From contig JAIYCA010000301.1 in the NCBI GenBank assembly GCA_027488265.1, positions 1 to 38,348 of the forward strand: a stretch of 38,348 nucleotides of DNA, given 5' to 3'. Shown here one piece after another: positions 1 through 7,148 of this stretch. Within the stretch, counting starts at the first letter, position 1. The number at the start of each line of letters is the position of its first letter. Below the pieces are notes generated by a model. That model was not told the origin of the DNA, ran no database searches, and saw only the letters and a program-made list of their open reading frames with translations. The stretch is from Planctomycetaceae bacterium. Its GTDB lineage: Bacteria; Planctomycetota; Phycisphaerae; Phycisphaerales; SM1A02. Position numbers and translations under genes: made by a program.

Positions 1-8
1 CTGCGCCA

Positions 9-1466
9 ATGCACGCGGACCCAAACTCATTCGCTCGCTCGCACTCACGCACCCTCGGAGTCGCGGCGCTCGTCGCGGCTTGCTTTTCAGCATGCCTCCC
101 CACGAATGCCCACGGACAGGAGACACCGTCCTCGACGCCACCGAAGCAAGGCGTGAGTGATGCACAGGCGCGACCCCTCGATCCGCGCATCGACGCGTCG
201 CGCATGACAACGTTGCCCGCACCGCAGATCGACGCGGAAGGCGGCGCCGTTCGTGCAGCCGCGCCGCAACCAGTACTCCGAATCGCGCGCGACGCGCAAG
301 AGGCCGGAGTCGATGAAGCGACCTACGCCAAAGCGCGACAAGCGATTGCCGCTGGACTTGCCGTGCTTGCTCGTTCGCAGACATCGCGCGGAACATGGTT
401 TGAACAAGAGGAAGTCACGCCAACCGACATGGAGCCGCGCAAACGTGCATCAAGCATCGCCGTCACTGCGATGGCGTTGAAGGCGTTCGCGCAGGCCGAA
501 GGCGTTGGTGATGTCGAAGCACAAAAGCGCGCACGCGCGTCGATCGACCGCGCGCTCATCGATCCGAAGATTCTTACGCTCGTTGCCGAAGGCGGCATCG
601 GCAACTACGTCATGAGTGCCGTCGCGAGTGGACTGGCCGCGGTTGGCGACGCTGATGCGCAAGCGGGCGCCATGCGCGCGATTGCGTGGTTGCGCGACGC
701 GCAGTGGGACGAATCAGAGGGTGTCGCGAAGACCGCCGATTGGTACGGCGGAGCTGGCTACGGCAACGGCAAGCGACCTGATCTCTCGAACACACAGATG
801 ATGCTCGACGCGATGCACGATGCGGGCGTTTCTGCGGATGACCCCGCGTTTGCACGCGCTCGTGCCTTCCTTGAGCGCGCTCAAAATCGCAAGGCAACCA
901 ATCCCGCCGCGTGGGCGCAAGCAGGTTCAGGCGACGGAGGATTCGTCTATTCCGGCGCAAATGGCGGCGAGAGTTTCGCGTCGGATGAGGCAGGCGAAGG
1001 CCGCTACGGCGAGAAACTCGCGGTGAAGAGTCTGCGCAGTTACGGCTCGATGACGTACGCCGGATTCAAGAGTCTGCTCTACGCGGGACTGTCGAAGGAT
1101 GATCCGCGCGTGAAGGACGCGCTCGGTTGGATCTCGCTCCACTTCACCTTCGACGAGAATCCAGGCCTCGGACAACAGGGTTACTACTACTACCTGCACG
1201 CGATGGCGCGGGCGTTGCATGCGTCGCAAGAGAACACGATTCGTGATGCCGCTGGGAAAGATCGCGCATGGCGCGCAGAACTCATCGATGCGCTCGTTGC
1301 GCGACAGCGCGGTGACGGCTCATGGAAGAACGACGTCGAGCGTTGGGAAGAAGCGAAAGAGCCGCTCGCGACGATCTACGCCGTGCTCGCGCTCGAAGAG
1401 GCCCTGAAGCCCAAGGCCTTCAAATCCAAGCCGCCAGAGCCCAAAAGCCCAAAGCCCAATGCCTAA
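9..1466 (+). CDS. Secreted prenyltransferase/squalene-cyclase-like repeat protein
   Basis: 485 residues. The N-terminus is a signal peptide: a basic start, then a hydrophobic stretch (LGVAALVAACFSA) and a possible signal peptidase site near AHG-Q. LVAAC could also act as a lipobox. From about residue 110 there are repeated helical units with QxxxGxW/F-type motifs (ARSQTSRGTWF, GSGDGGFVYSG, ARQRGDGSWKND), as in the alpha/alpha-barrel of squalene cyclases and prenyltransferases. No cyclase DxDD acid motif was found, so an enzymatic role is not supported. It may be a periplasmic or surface repeat protein. The tail (KPKAFKSKPPEPKSPKPNA) is Lys/Pro-rich and encoded by short direct repeats. The start lies 9 bases into the window, so the promoter is outside. 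It converges on ctaA with 2 bases between the stops. The fold call is fairly firm; the function is unknown. Confidence 0.8.
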   Translation: MHADPNSFARSHSRTLGVAALVAACFSACLPTNAHGQETPSSTPPKQGVSDAQARPLDPRIDASRMTTLPAPQIDAEGGAVRAAAPQPVLRIARDAQEAGVDEATYAKARQAIAAGLAVLARSQTSRGTWFEQEEVTPTDMEPRKRASSIAVTAMALKAFAQAEGVGDVEAQKRARASIDRALIDPKILTLVAEGGIGNYVMSAVASGLAAVGDADAQAGAMRAIAWLRDAQWDESEGVAKTADWYGGAGYGNGKRPDLSNTQMMLDAMHDAGVSADDPAFARARAFLERAQNRKATNPAAWAQAGSGDGGFVYSGANGGESFASDEAGEGRYGEKLAVKSLRSYGSMTYAGFKSLLYAGLSKDDPRVKDALGWISLHFTFDENPGLGQQGYYYYLHAMARALHASQENTIRDAAGKDRAWRAELIDALVARQRGDGSWKNDVERWEEAKEPLATIYAVLALEEALKPKAFKSKPPEPKSPKPNA

Positions 1467-1468
1467 GT

Positions 1469-3037
1469 TCAAGACGCAGCGGCCGACGTGGATGGATTGA
1501 CGCTCGCGTCGGAAGTGCTCGTCGCGGGTGAAACGACCAACCGAAGGCTCCATGCCGCAAGCATCGAGGCCGATGCGAGCAGCAGCGCGCCGAGCGCTTG
1601 ATGCGCCGATGTTGTCGCAACTTCGTAGGCCGGAATACGCGCGTCGGTTCGGATGAGCACCACGACCAATGCCGCGATTCCAAGCGCAAACTGCAGGCCA
1701 ACGCCGTGCACGAGCGCCTTTCCGAAGAAGCGGATCGGGCGAATCTCACGCGCACGACTTGTTGCGTGTGCGCCCGTGACGACCGCGACAATCAGCACCA
1801 CGAATGCGCCGAAGATGTGGCCCCAAATCGGCCATGCGGGGTGCACTGCGGGGTTTCCATCGGCGGGTGGAATTTGAAGATGGCGGTAGCTCGCGCCCAA
1901 GAAGAGTTGCACCAACATCGCGGCAACGAGCACGACGGGCAGCGCGCGAAGTCGCGCAGCATCACGCAGCGCGGAGTGCGCGCGGCCTTCATTCCACGTG
2001 CGGCTCGTAACGCATGCAATCACGCACGCGGTCGCGAAGACGATCTGACCGAACATGCCGTGCACAATCGCGAGAAGCGTGCTCGGGGAAAGTTCGGCAC
2101 CGCTCACCGCACTTGTGAGCGTTCCTGTGACACGCAAGCCGCCAAAGAGGCCTTGCACGCACACCATCGCGAGGAACAGCACGGAGAGCACGCGCGGCAG
2201 CGTTGCACGACGTTCGTCGCGGAAAACCACGTTGACAAGCACCAATGCCGTCACACCGACGAGCATGCCGAAGAGGCGATGTGCGTGCTCATAGTAAATG
2301 CCGCCCTTCATTTCGCTGATTGGGTAGAGCAGCATGTTGTGGCCGAACGAATTCGGCCAATCAGGAACCGCAAGCCCGCTCTCAAGGCCCGTCACCAGGC
2401 CGCCCGTCACGAGCAAGATGAAGACGGTCACGGCCGCAACGCGCGCGAAGAGGCTCGCGGGGGTTGGGAGTTCGATCGGCTTCGCTCGACGCGCGAGGAA
2501 GCCGCCGAAGGCCGCAAGTGCCGCGCTCGCGATGAAGAGACCACCGACGTAGGCGAGCGGCACCCACGATGCCCCGCCTTGTTCATCACGCAAGAACGCG
2601 CCGATGACGAGAAGGTTCGCAAGCGCGCTGACGAGGCCGGTCTTCACGGGCGAAGCGCCGGCACGCTGCGCGATCGCGCCAAAGACGACGGGCACTGCAA
2701 GCGTGAGTACGAAGAGCGCTTCGCCAATCCAGAGGCCCGGTGCCATCATCGAGACGTACCCGATGCCCCACATTGCAGCCGTCGTCGCGAAGCCAAGCGC
2801 CAAATGCACGGGCCGCACGAGGTAGGCCGCGAGGTACGCCACGATCGAGAGCACGAAGAACACGGCAAGCAAAATGCCTAACGGCGTCGGCTCGACCACG
2901 GCACTCGATGCGTCGGTGGTGGTTGCACCGACTTGTGCGACAGCGTTGCCCGCAAGCAGTACTTGCGTGGGTGCTTTCAGAAGTGCAGGCGAAATCGCAT
3001 TCGAAAGCATCGGAAAGAGAACAAGCGAGGGCGACAT
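1469..3037 (-). CDS. ctaA: Heme A synthase, COX15/CtaA family
   Basis: 522 residues, polytopic. It oxidises the C8 methyl of heme O to a formyl group, giving heme A for the oxidase encoded further right. The core from about residue 195 has the CtaA/COX15 layout of two four-helix halves, each with histidine ligand pairs: EHAHRLFG and HGMFGQ in the first half, HPAWPIWGH and HQALGA in the second. The first ~190 residues add about five membrane helices before the catalytic core, which is unusual, since bacterial CtaA is usually about 300-350 residues. The C-terminal ~20 residues are Ser/Thr/Ala-rich. The start at 3037 is an ATG; a second ATG lies at codon 10. It is divergent from ctaB with only 33 bases between the starts, consistent with joint control of heme A synthesis. 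The family call is firm; the role of the N-terminal helices is unknown. Confidence 0.9.
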   Translation of the reverse strand: MSPSLVLFPMLSNAISPALLKAPTQVLLAGNAVAQVGATTTDASSAVVEPTPLGILLAVFFVLSIVAYLAAYLVRPVHLALGFATTAAMWGIGYVSMMAPGLWIGEALFVLTLAVPVVFGAIAQRAGASPVKTGLVSALANLLVIGAFLRDEQGGASWVPLAYVGGLFIASAALAAFGGFLARRAKPIELPTPASLFARVAAVTVFILLVTGGLVTGLESGLAVPDWPNSFGHNMLLYPISEMKGGIYYEHAHRLFGMLVGVTALVLVNVVFRDERRATLPRVLSVLFLAMVCVQGLFGGLRVTGTLTSAVSGAELSPSTLLAIVHGMFGQIVFATACVIACVTSRTWNEGRAHSALRDAARLRALPVVLVAAMLVQLFLGASYRHLQIPPADGNPAVHPAWPIWGHIFGAFVVLIVAVVTGAHATSRAREIRPIRFFGKALVHGVGLQFALGIAALVVVLIRTDARIPAYEVATTSAHQALGALLLASASMLAAWSLRLVVSPATSTSDASVNPSTSAAAS

Positions 3038-3070
3038 GGGTGGCTATGGTAGGATTCTTACCCCCTGCCG
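3038..3070. promoter_or_regulatory. Short divergent ctaA/ctaB promoter region
   Basis: Only 33 bases separate the two start codons. The sequence around 3045-3055 (TATGGTAGGAT) can be read as a -10-like element in both directions: TAGGAT on the plus strand, 15 bases before the ctaB ATG, and TACCAT on the minus strand, 8 bases before the ctaA ATG. Neither has a good -35 element. If real, the ctaA transcript would be almost leaderless. Weak evidence. Confidence 0.25.
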
Positions 3071-4345
3071 ATGAGTTCGGATTCCGCTGAAATCTCCGCG
3101 CGTGCTGCGCATGCGAATCGTCGCGCCGATGGCGTCGAGGATGGCGGTCCAACGACTGAGACACGCGCCAGTGCAGCGCACGTTTCTGCCCCGCAGCAAG
3201 GCGCGAACAAAGTTACAGACGCGGGCATTGCAAACGCATCGGACGGAGCCGACGTTCGCGCGGCTCCGACGCCACGCGCGCGTGGCACACTCGGCATTTG
3301 GGCAGAACTCACCAAAGTGCGCTTGAACGCGCTTGTGCTCGTGACGACGGCGGTCGGCTACGCACTTGCAGAGGTCGGGCCGATTGATTGGGCTCGCCTC
3401 GCATGGACCTGTGCGGGCACCGCACTCGCGGCCGCAAGCGCGTCACTCTTCAACCAACTCTTCGAACGTCGTCGCGATGCGCTCATGCTGCGAACGCGCG
3501 GACGCCCGCTTCCCGCAGCGCAGATTGGCCCTGCAACCGTCTTCACCGCGGGCATGCTTGCGGGCTACGCGGGTGCAACGCTCCTCGCATTGACCGTCGG
3601 CTTCCTTCCTGCGGGGCTCGCTCTACTCAACATCCTGCTCTACGCGCTTCTCTACACGCCGCTCAAGCCGCGCACGACCTTCAACACGTTGATCGGTGCG
3701 GTGTGTGGCGCGATTCCACCGGTGATTGGTTGGACGGCGGCTACTGGACGCCTCGAGCCGGGCGCGTGGCTTCTCGGCGGCTTGCTCTTCGTGTGGCAAA
3801 TCCCGCACTTCCTCGCATTGGCATGGCTCTACCGCGAGGACTACGCGCGCGGCGGTCACGCGATGCTGCCTGTGCGTGACGAAGGTGGCGAAATCACGGC
3901 GCAAGTGGTGCTTTTGACGACGTTGCCGCTTGTTCCACTCGGAGTGAGCGCGACGCTCATCGGGCTCGCGGGCATTTGGAGCGCAGTGATCACGTTCATC
4001 GCCGGGCTCCTATTCTCGTGGCTCGCCTTTCAGTTCTATCGACAGCGCGACAACCCGAGCGCGCGCCGCGTCTTCCTTGCAAGCATCACGTATCTCCCAC
4101 TCGTTTTGGCCGCGATGACGCTTGATCGTGGCCCCGCGTCGATCGATGCATTGATGCGCGGACGCAGCGACCTCGCGGTCGAAGACTTGCGTGCGTTGCG
4201 CGCGGGCGAAGAGAACCCCTACGCTCAACCGCGCGAAAGCGCTGCTCAAGATGCGAGCAAGACTGGGAGCGAGACTGGGAGCAAGAGCGACGGCAACCCC
4301 GCCGCCACGCGCGAATCTGCAGGACTCGAAGGAAGCGCACGATGA
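3071..4345 (+). CDS. ctaB: Protoheme IX farnesyltransferase (heme O synthase)
   Basis: 424 residues. It transfers a farnesyl group to heme B, making heme O, the substrate of CtaA. The UbiA-type prenyltransferase signature is clear: NQLFERRRDALMLRTRGRPLP has the Asn/Asp-rich diphosphate-binding motif and the family's RTRxRPLP segment. The second conserved loop is IPHFLALAWLYREDYARGG, followed by MLPV. About nine membrane helices span residues 80-345. Two low-complexity ends make it longer than the usual ~290 residues: an Ala/Asp-rich N-terminal ~75 residues and a Ser/Gly-rich tail (SKTGSETGSKSDG). No internal Met allows a shorter start before the first helix. Its stop overlaps the next start (ATGA at 4342-4345), so it is probably translated together with the DUF3179 gene. 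Confidence 0.93.
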   Translation: MSSDSAEISARAAHANRRADGVEDGGPTTETRASAAHVSAPQQGANKVTDAGIANASDGADVRAAPTPRARGTLGIWAELTKVRLNALVLVTTAVGYALAEVGPIDWARLAWTCAGTALAAASASLFNQLFERRRDALMLRTRGRPLPAAQIGPATVFTAGMLAGYAGATLLALTVGFLPAGLALLNILLYALLYTPLKPRTTFNTLIGAVCGAIPPVIGWTAATGRLEPGAWLLGGLLFVWQIPHFLALAWLYREDYARGGHAMLPVRDEGGEITAQVVLLTTLPLVPLGVSATLIGLAGIWSAVITFIAGLLFSWLAFQFYRQRDNPSARRVFLASITYLPLVLAAMTLDRGPASIDALMRGRSDLAVEDLRALRAGEENPYAQPRESAAQDASKTGSETGSKSDGNPAATRESAGLEGSAR

Positions 4346-5613
4346 GCCAACAGAGCAATCAGAGCAGCACGAGCAATCAGGGCAATCAGGGCGACACGCG
4401 GCCTGATCGGCCGACCAATACGGCTGCGAGTTCGCCCAATGCTGTGCCGCAGGGTTCACCCACGCTGACCTTCAAGGGCGGTGGCTGGGTGATTCTTTTG
4501 TCGGTTTTGCTTGTGCTGCTCGTGATGGGTTGGAGTTTGCTCGGCCCGCTGCTGGGGCGTCGCCCGGTCGGTGATGGGTACACACTTGAGAGTTACGGCT
4601 ACGACCTCACGACTCTCGCGATCGACCGAAACGAGCTCGTCGGCTCGGGCTTTCCGCGCGGCTTCCGCCCTTCGCGCGACGATCCGAAGCACCTCGCAGG
4701 CCGCGAGATGGCGATCTTCAACGAGCAGAACCGCCCGAAGTACGTCGTGACCAGCGACCGCGTCATCGGCGCCGTCATCAATGGGCAGCCGCACGCGTGG
4801 CCGCTTTCGATGCTCAACGCACACGAGATCGTGAATGACACCGTCGGCGGTATCCCCGTCGCTGCGACTTACTCGCCGCTTTGCGACACCGCGATCGTGT
4901 TCGACCGCCGCATCGGCGACGCCGTGATGAAGTTTGAGGTCAGCGGGCTTCTCTCGGACTCCAACCTAGTCTTTTACGACAAGTCGGAAGCGGGCAGCGC
5001 GAACCAAGGCGCGAACGCAAACGAACACCGTCCTAGTCTCTTCCTTCAACTCGCGCGAAAGCCCGTGGCTGGGCCGCTTGCGAAGGGCGCAACCATCGAG
5101 ATGTTTCCCGATGTCTGTATCACGACTTGGGCGGACTGGCTCAAGACGCATCCGGACACGACCGTTGCCGAGCGCGATCCGCAAACGATCCGCCGCATGA
5201 AAGAGATCTCATACGCGCGCTACTTCCTGACACCGCAGTATGAGTCGCCCGTTTCGCCGCTCCCAGACGCAGCCGAGCTCGCCGCGCGTGGTCTGCGTGA
5301 AAAGAGCCCCGTGGTTGCCATCGACCTTGGCGGCAAGTGGAACATCCTCGCGATCGAGTCGCTCCTCGATGCGCTCACACCGAACGCCGACGGCTCGCGC
5401 GAAACTCGCCTGACCGTGGATGGCGTCGACCTTGACGTCTTCATGCCCAAGGGCCCCGCGGTCGCCCGCGTCCGACGCGTTGACGGCCAACCGCTTGTGA
5501 CGATCCCTTGCCTCGTCTTCGCGGCGAACGCAATCCTCGGCACGGAGAAACCGCTGGCGTGGGTCGAGGTGCCGAAGAGCTCAGGTTCCACAACCCCGAG
5601 CACAACTGACTGA
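4342..5613 (+). CDS. DUF3179 domain-containing membrane-anchored protein
   Basis: 423 residues. After a Gln/Asn/Ser-rich head of about 45 residues there is one membrane helix (WVILLSVLLVLLVMGWSLLG, about residues 50-70), so the rest probably faces the periplasm. The body matches the DUF3179 family: the segment from VIGAVINGQPHAWPLSMLN, the motif VAATYSPLCDTAIVFDR, then FEVSGLLSDSNLVFYD and later FPDVCITTWADWLKTHPDT. The reaction is not established for this family. Conserved Cys (SPLCDT) and Asp residues suggest a catalytic or metal site, but that is inference. The 4-base overlap with ctaB hints at a link to heme or oxidase assembly, though DUF3179 proteins also occur elsewhere. The stop codon lies within a perfect inverted repeat. 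Confidence 0.85.
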   Translation: MSQQSNQSSTSNQGNQGDTRPDRPTNTAASSPNAVPQGSPTLTFKGGGWVILLSVLLVLLVMGWSLLGPLLGRRPVGDGYTLESYGYDLTTLAIDRNELVGSGFPRGFRPSRDDPKHLAGREMAIFNEQNRPKYVVTSDRVIGAVINGQPHAWPLSMLNAHEIVNDTVGGIPVAATYSPLCDTAIVFDRRIGDAVMKFEVSGLLSDSNLVFYDKSEAGSANQGANANEHRPSLFLQLARKPVAGPLAKGATIEMFPDVCITTWADWLKTHPDTTVAERDPQTIRRMKEISYARYFLTPQYESPVSPLPDAAELAARGLREKSPVVAIDLGGKWNILAIESLLDALTPNADGSRETRLTVDGVDLDVFMPKGPAVARVRRVDGQPLVTIPCLVFAANAILGTEKPLAWVEVPKSSGSTTPSTTD

Positions 5614-5635
5614 TCGTCAGCACTTCTGACGATCA
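5611..5635 (+). terminator. Perfect inverted repeat over the DUF3179 stop codon
   Basis: TGATCGTCAG, a five-base loop (CACTT), then CTGACGATCA: a perfect 10-bp stem whose first three bases are the stop codon. No T-run follows on either strand, so it is not a classical intrinsic terminator. It may block 3' exonucleases or help Rho-dependent ending of the ctaB-DUF3179 transcript. Confidence 0.35.
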
Positions 5636-5720
5636 AACGCCACAAACGATTCGGGCACCTCTTGTCCGCTCAGCGCGGCGGGATCGCATCCGACAAAGTT
5701 TCAAAAAGGGGAACAATTCT

Positions 5721-5984
5721 GTGCCGCCGGAGCGAGCGTTGTCGCTTGTACCTGTGGGGAAAGTCTCCCTGAGTTGGTTCCTCACAAGGGAACTTGCTTC
5801 TGAGTGCACCGTCGTACAAGGCAGCTCTGGCGCCAGATTGAACCTCGTCAGTTCAGATTGGCGACAAGTTGCGGCGGTCAAACGGGCTCGGACGCAGGTT
5901 TCACGGGCAGGACGCTGATGGGAATTCCGGCTAGATCGGCGCGCACCGCCGCCCCAGGCAACTGGTGGCGGCGGCTGCGTTTTT
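5721..5984 (+). ncRNA. Candidate structured small RNA of unknown family
   Basis: The 406-base gap between two convergent genes has no convincing coding sequence but does have nested complementarity. Pairs seen: CCGCC 5724-5728 with GGCGG 5873-5877; TTGTCGC 5739-5745 with GCGACAA 5861-5867; CTTGTAC 5745-5751 with GTACAAG 5814-5820. Local hairpins lie inside: GGGGA/TCTCC 5756-5768, GTTCC/GGAAC 5777-5793, the palindrome TCTGGCGCCAGA 5826-5837 and TGAAC/GTTCA 5839-5855. This gives a multi-branched fold of about 155 bases closed by long-range stems, followed by a strong plus-strand terminator ending at 5984. The 5' end is set by the outer stem and is approximate. It lacks the conserved motifs of tmRNA, RNase P RNA and SRP RNA. 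A divergent 6S-like RNA is possible but the branching argues against it. Confidence 0.42.
5946..5984 (+). terminator. Intrinsic terminator with GCAA tetraloop
   Basis: CCGCCGCCCCAG (5946-5957), loop GCAA, then CTGG-T-GGCGGCGG (5962-5974): a 12-bp GC-rich stem with one bulged T and a stable GNRA-type loop. A five-T run follows at 5980-5984. The T-run is on the plus strand only, so this ends a plus-strand transcript: the candidate RNA, or read-through from the DUF3179 gene. It also separates that transcript from the convergent oxidase operon. Confidence 0.78.
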
Positions 5985-6019
5985 CGGCCGCATCAAACTC
6001 ATTCGAATGAAACTTGCGC

Positions 6020-6622
6020 TCAGCGCGACCCGAGCACCAGCGTCGCGTAGAGGACGACCCAGATGCCATCGAGGAAGTGCCAATACATCGCGCAATAGGT
6101 GATGCCGCGATGGTCGTCCGGGCCGTACGCCGCGCGCGACGCGCGCCACGTCGTGATCAGCATCGGCGGGAGGCCACCGAGGACGTGCGCCGCGTGGAGC
6201 CCCGTCAGCACGTAGAAGGTCCACGCGTAGAGGTTGTCGCTGATCGCCAAGTTCTGCTCGTAGAGATCGCGCCACGCGACGCCCTGCGCGATGAGAAACG
6301 CCAGCGCGAGCGCGAGCGTCGCAACCATCAAACCGCCCTGCCGCGGATCACCCACGCGGCCCGCGCGCAGCGCCTTCTGCATCGTCACACTTGAAACAAG
6401 CAGCACACCGGTGCTCACGAGGAGGAGGAGCGGCGGCTTCGGCGCATCGGCTGGGATAAACGCCGCGCCGTTGTCGATGCGGACCACGAGGTAGCCAATG
6501 ATGGTCGAGATGAAGACCACCGCGAGCACAAGCAAGAAAAGCCACATGCCAAAAAGGCCCGCTTCGAAGCGGGCCTTTGGATCCCCAAAGGGAGTATCAG
6601 ACGGTGTGTCGTGCTGGGCCAT
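6020..6622 (-). CDS. Cytochrome c oxidase subunit III-like protein (second copy)
   Basis: 200 residues, about five membrane helices, heme-copper oxidase subunit III family. Visible signatures are EAGLFGMWLFL near residue 35, TFYVLTGLHAAHVLGG in the middle and YWHFLDGIWVVLYATL at the C-terminus. Subunit III binds no metal; it stabilises the catalytic subunit and its proton uptake. This is the last gene of the respiratory cluster and the second subunit III in it, the first being the 319-residue gene at 7149-8108. It has the compact length of short bacterial subunit III proteins. It could pair with the first copy, replace it under other conditions, or act as an assembly factor; the sequence does not decide. 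A perfect palindrome with a T-run lies about 15-25 codons after its start. Confidence 0.85.
   Translation of the reverse strand: MAQHDTPSDTPFGDPKARFEAGLFGMWLFLLVLAVVFISTIIGYLVVRIDNGAAFIPADAPKPPLLLLVSTGVLLVSSVTMQKALRAGRVGDPRQGGLMVATLALALAFLIAQGVAWRDLYEQNLAISDNLYAWTFYVLTGLHAAHVLGGLPPMLITTWRASRAAYGPDDHRGITYCAMYWHFLDGIWVVLYATLVLGSR
6551..6578 (-). terminator. Intragenic terminator-like palindrome in the second subunit III gene
   Basis: 6553-6578 is a perfect 26-bp palindrome (left half AAAGGCCCGCTTC). Read on the minus strand it forms an 11-bp stem with a TCGA loop, followed at once by five T residues (A-run 6551-6555 on the plus strand) and then GGC. This is the form of a textbook intrinsic terminator, but it sits inside the coding sequence, over the residues KARFEAGLF. 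It may lower expression of the last operon gene, or be an accident of codon choice. Confidence 0.45.
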
Positions 6623-6655
6623 GCGGCGGAGTTGCGCTGGCGCACGCCAACGTGA

Positions 6656-7066
6656 TTACTTCGAGGTGATCGGCGCAAACGGCGCGTTTGCGTCGAGGTA
6701 CTTCTGAACGTTCGGCGCGTTGCCTGGGATCTGCGAACCCATGTACTGCCCAACGTCCATCATGCAGAAGACCATCATCAAGATGACGAAGATCATGGAG
6801 CCGACGAGCACCATCAGGTTGAACGGACGGTCCCAGCGAAGGTGCATGAAGAACAACGACACGAGCGTTGCTTTCACCACGGCGATGCCAATTGCGAGGT
6901 AGATGTTGGCTTCCCCGAGATCGATGTAGCGGGCTGCGACCGTGATGACGGTCAGCACGAGAAGCGCAAAGCCCGTTGCGAACAGCGTCGAATATGGAAC
7001 CAGGTGACCAACGAGCGGGTGTGGCTCGCCGTGACCGTGATGGGCTGAAGATTGTGCGCTGGCCAT
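6656..7066 (-). CDS. ctaF: Cytochrome c oxidase subunit IV family protein
   Basis: 136 residues from the chosen start. It has the three membrane helices of the prokaryotic subunit IV (CtaF/CoxD-like) family: about residues 25-45, then NIYLAIGIAVVKATLVSLFF with the following HLRWDRPFN, then a Met/Val-rich helix ending CMMDVGQYMG. It is a small accessory subunit of caa3/aa3-type oxidases. An open frame begins 12 codons upstream at 7102, but the ATG at 7066 has a good ribosome site (GGAG 7 bases before it) and gives a normal N-terminus. That N-terminus is His-rich (AHHGHGEPHP). It sits between the two subunit III genes. Confidence 0.87.
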   Translation of the reverse strand: MASAQSSAHHGHGEPHPLVGHLVPYSTLFATGFALLVLTVITVAARYIDLGEANIYLAIGIAVVKATLVSLFFMHLRWDRPFNLMVLVGSMIFVILMMVFCMMDVGQYMGSQIPGNAPNVQKYLDANAPFAPITSK

Positions 7067-7148
7067 GTTTGTCTCCGATTCGCACGCGCAGCCTGTCGCC
7101 AAGCCGAGGCGTACTTCTGAAACGCGCGATCAATCGCGCGGAACTCGG

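Noticed and set aside
1598..2881. 427-codon frame antisense to ctaA
   Set aside because: It is rich in His/Arg/Glu, with no fold-like pattern, and mirrors the GC-rich codons of ctaA on the other strand.
5721..5918. Small protein from GTG 5721, or from the minus strand at 5881
   Set aside because: Both strands are open over the same bases, neither product has a recognisable segment, no ribosome site is present, and the region is dominated by RNA-like complementarity and a terminator.
5721..5984. tmRNA, RNase P RNA or SRP RNA identity for the candidate RNA
   Set aside because: GGGGAAAGTC resembles a piece of RNase P, but the other conserved regions are missing; there is no TPsiC arm or tag frame for tmRNA, and no GGAAGCAGC-type loop for SRP RNA.
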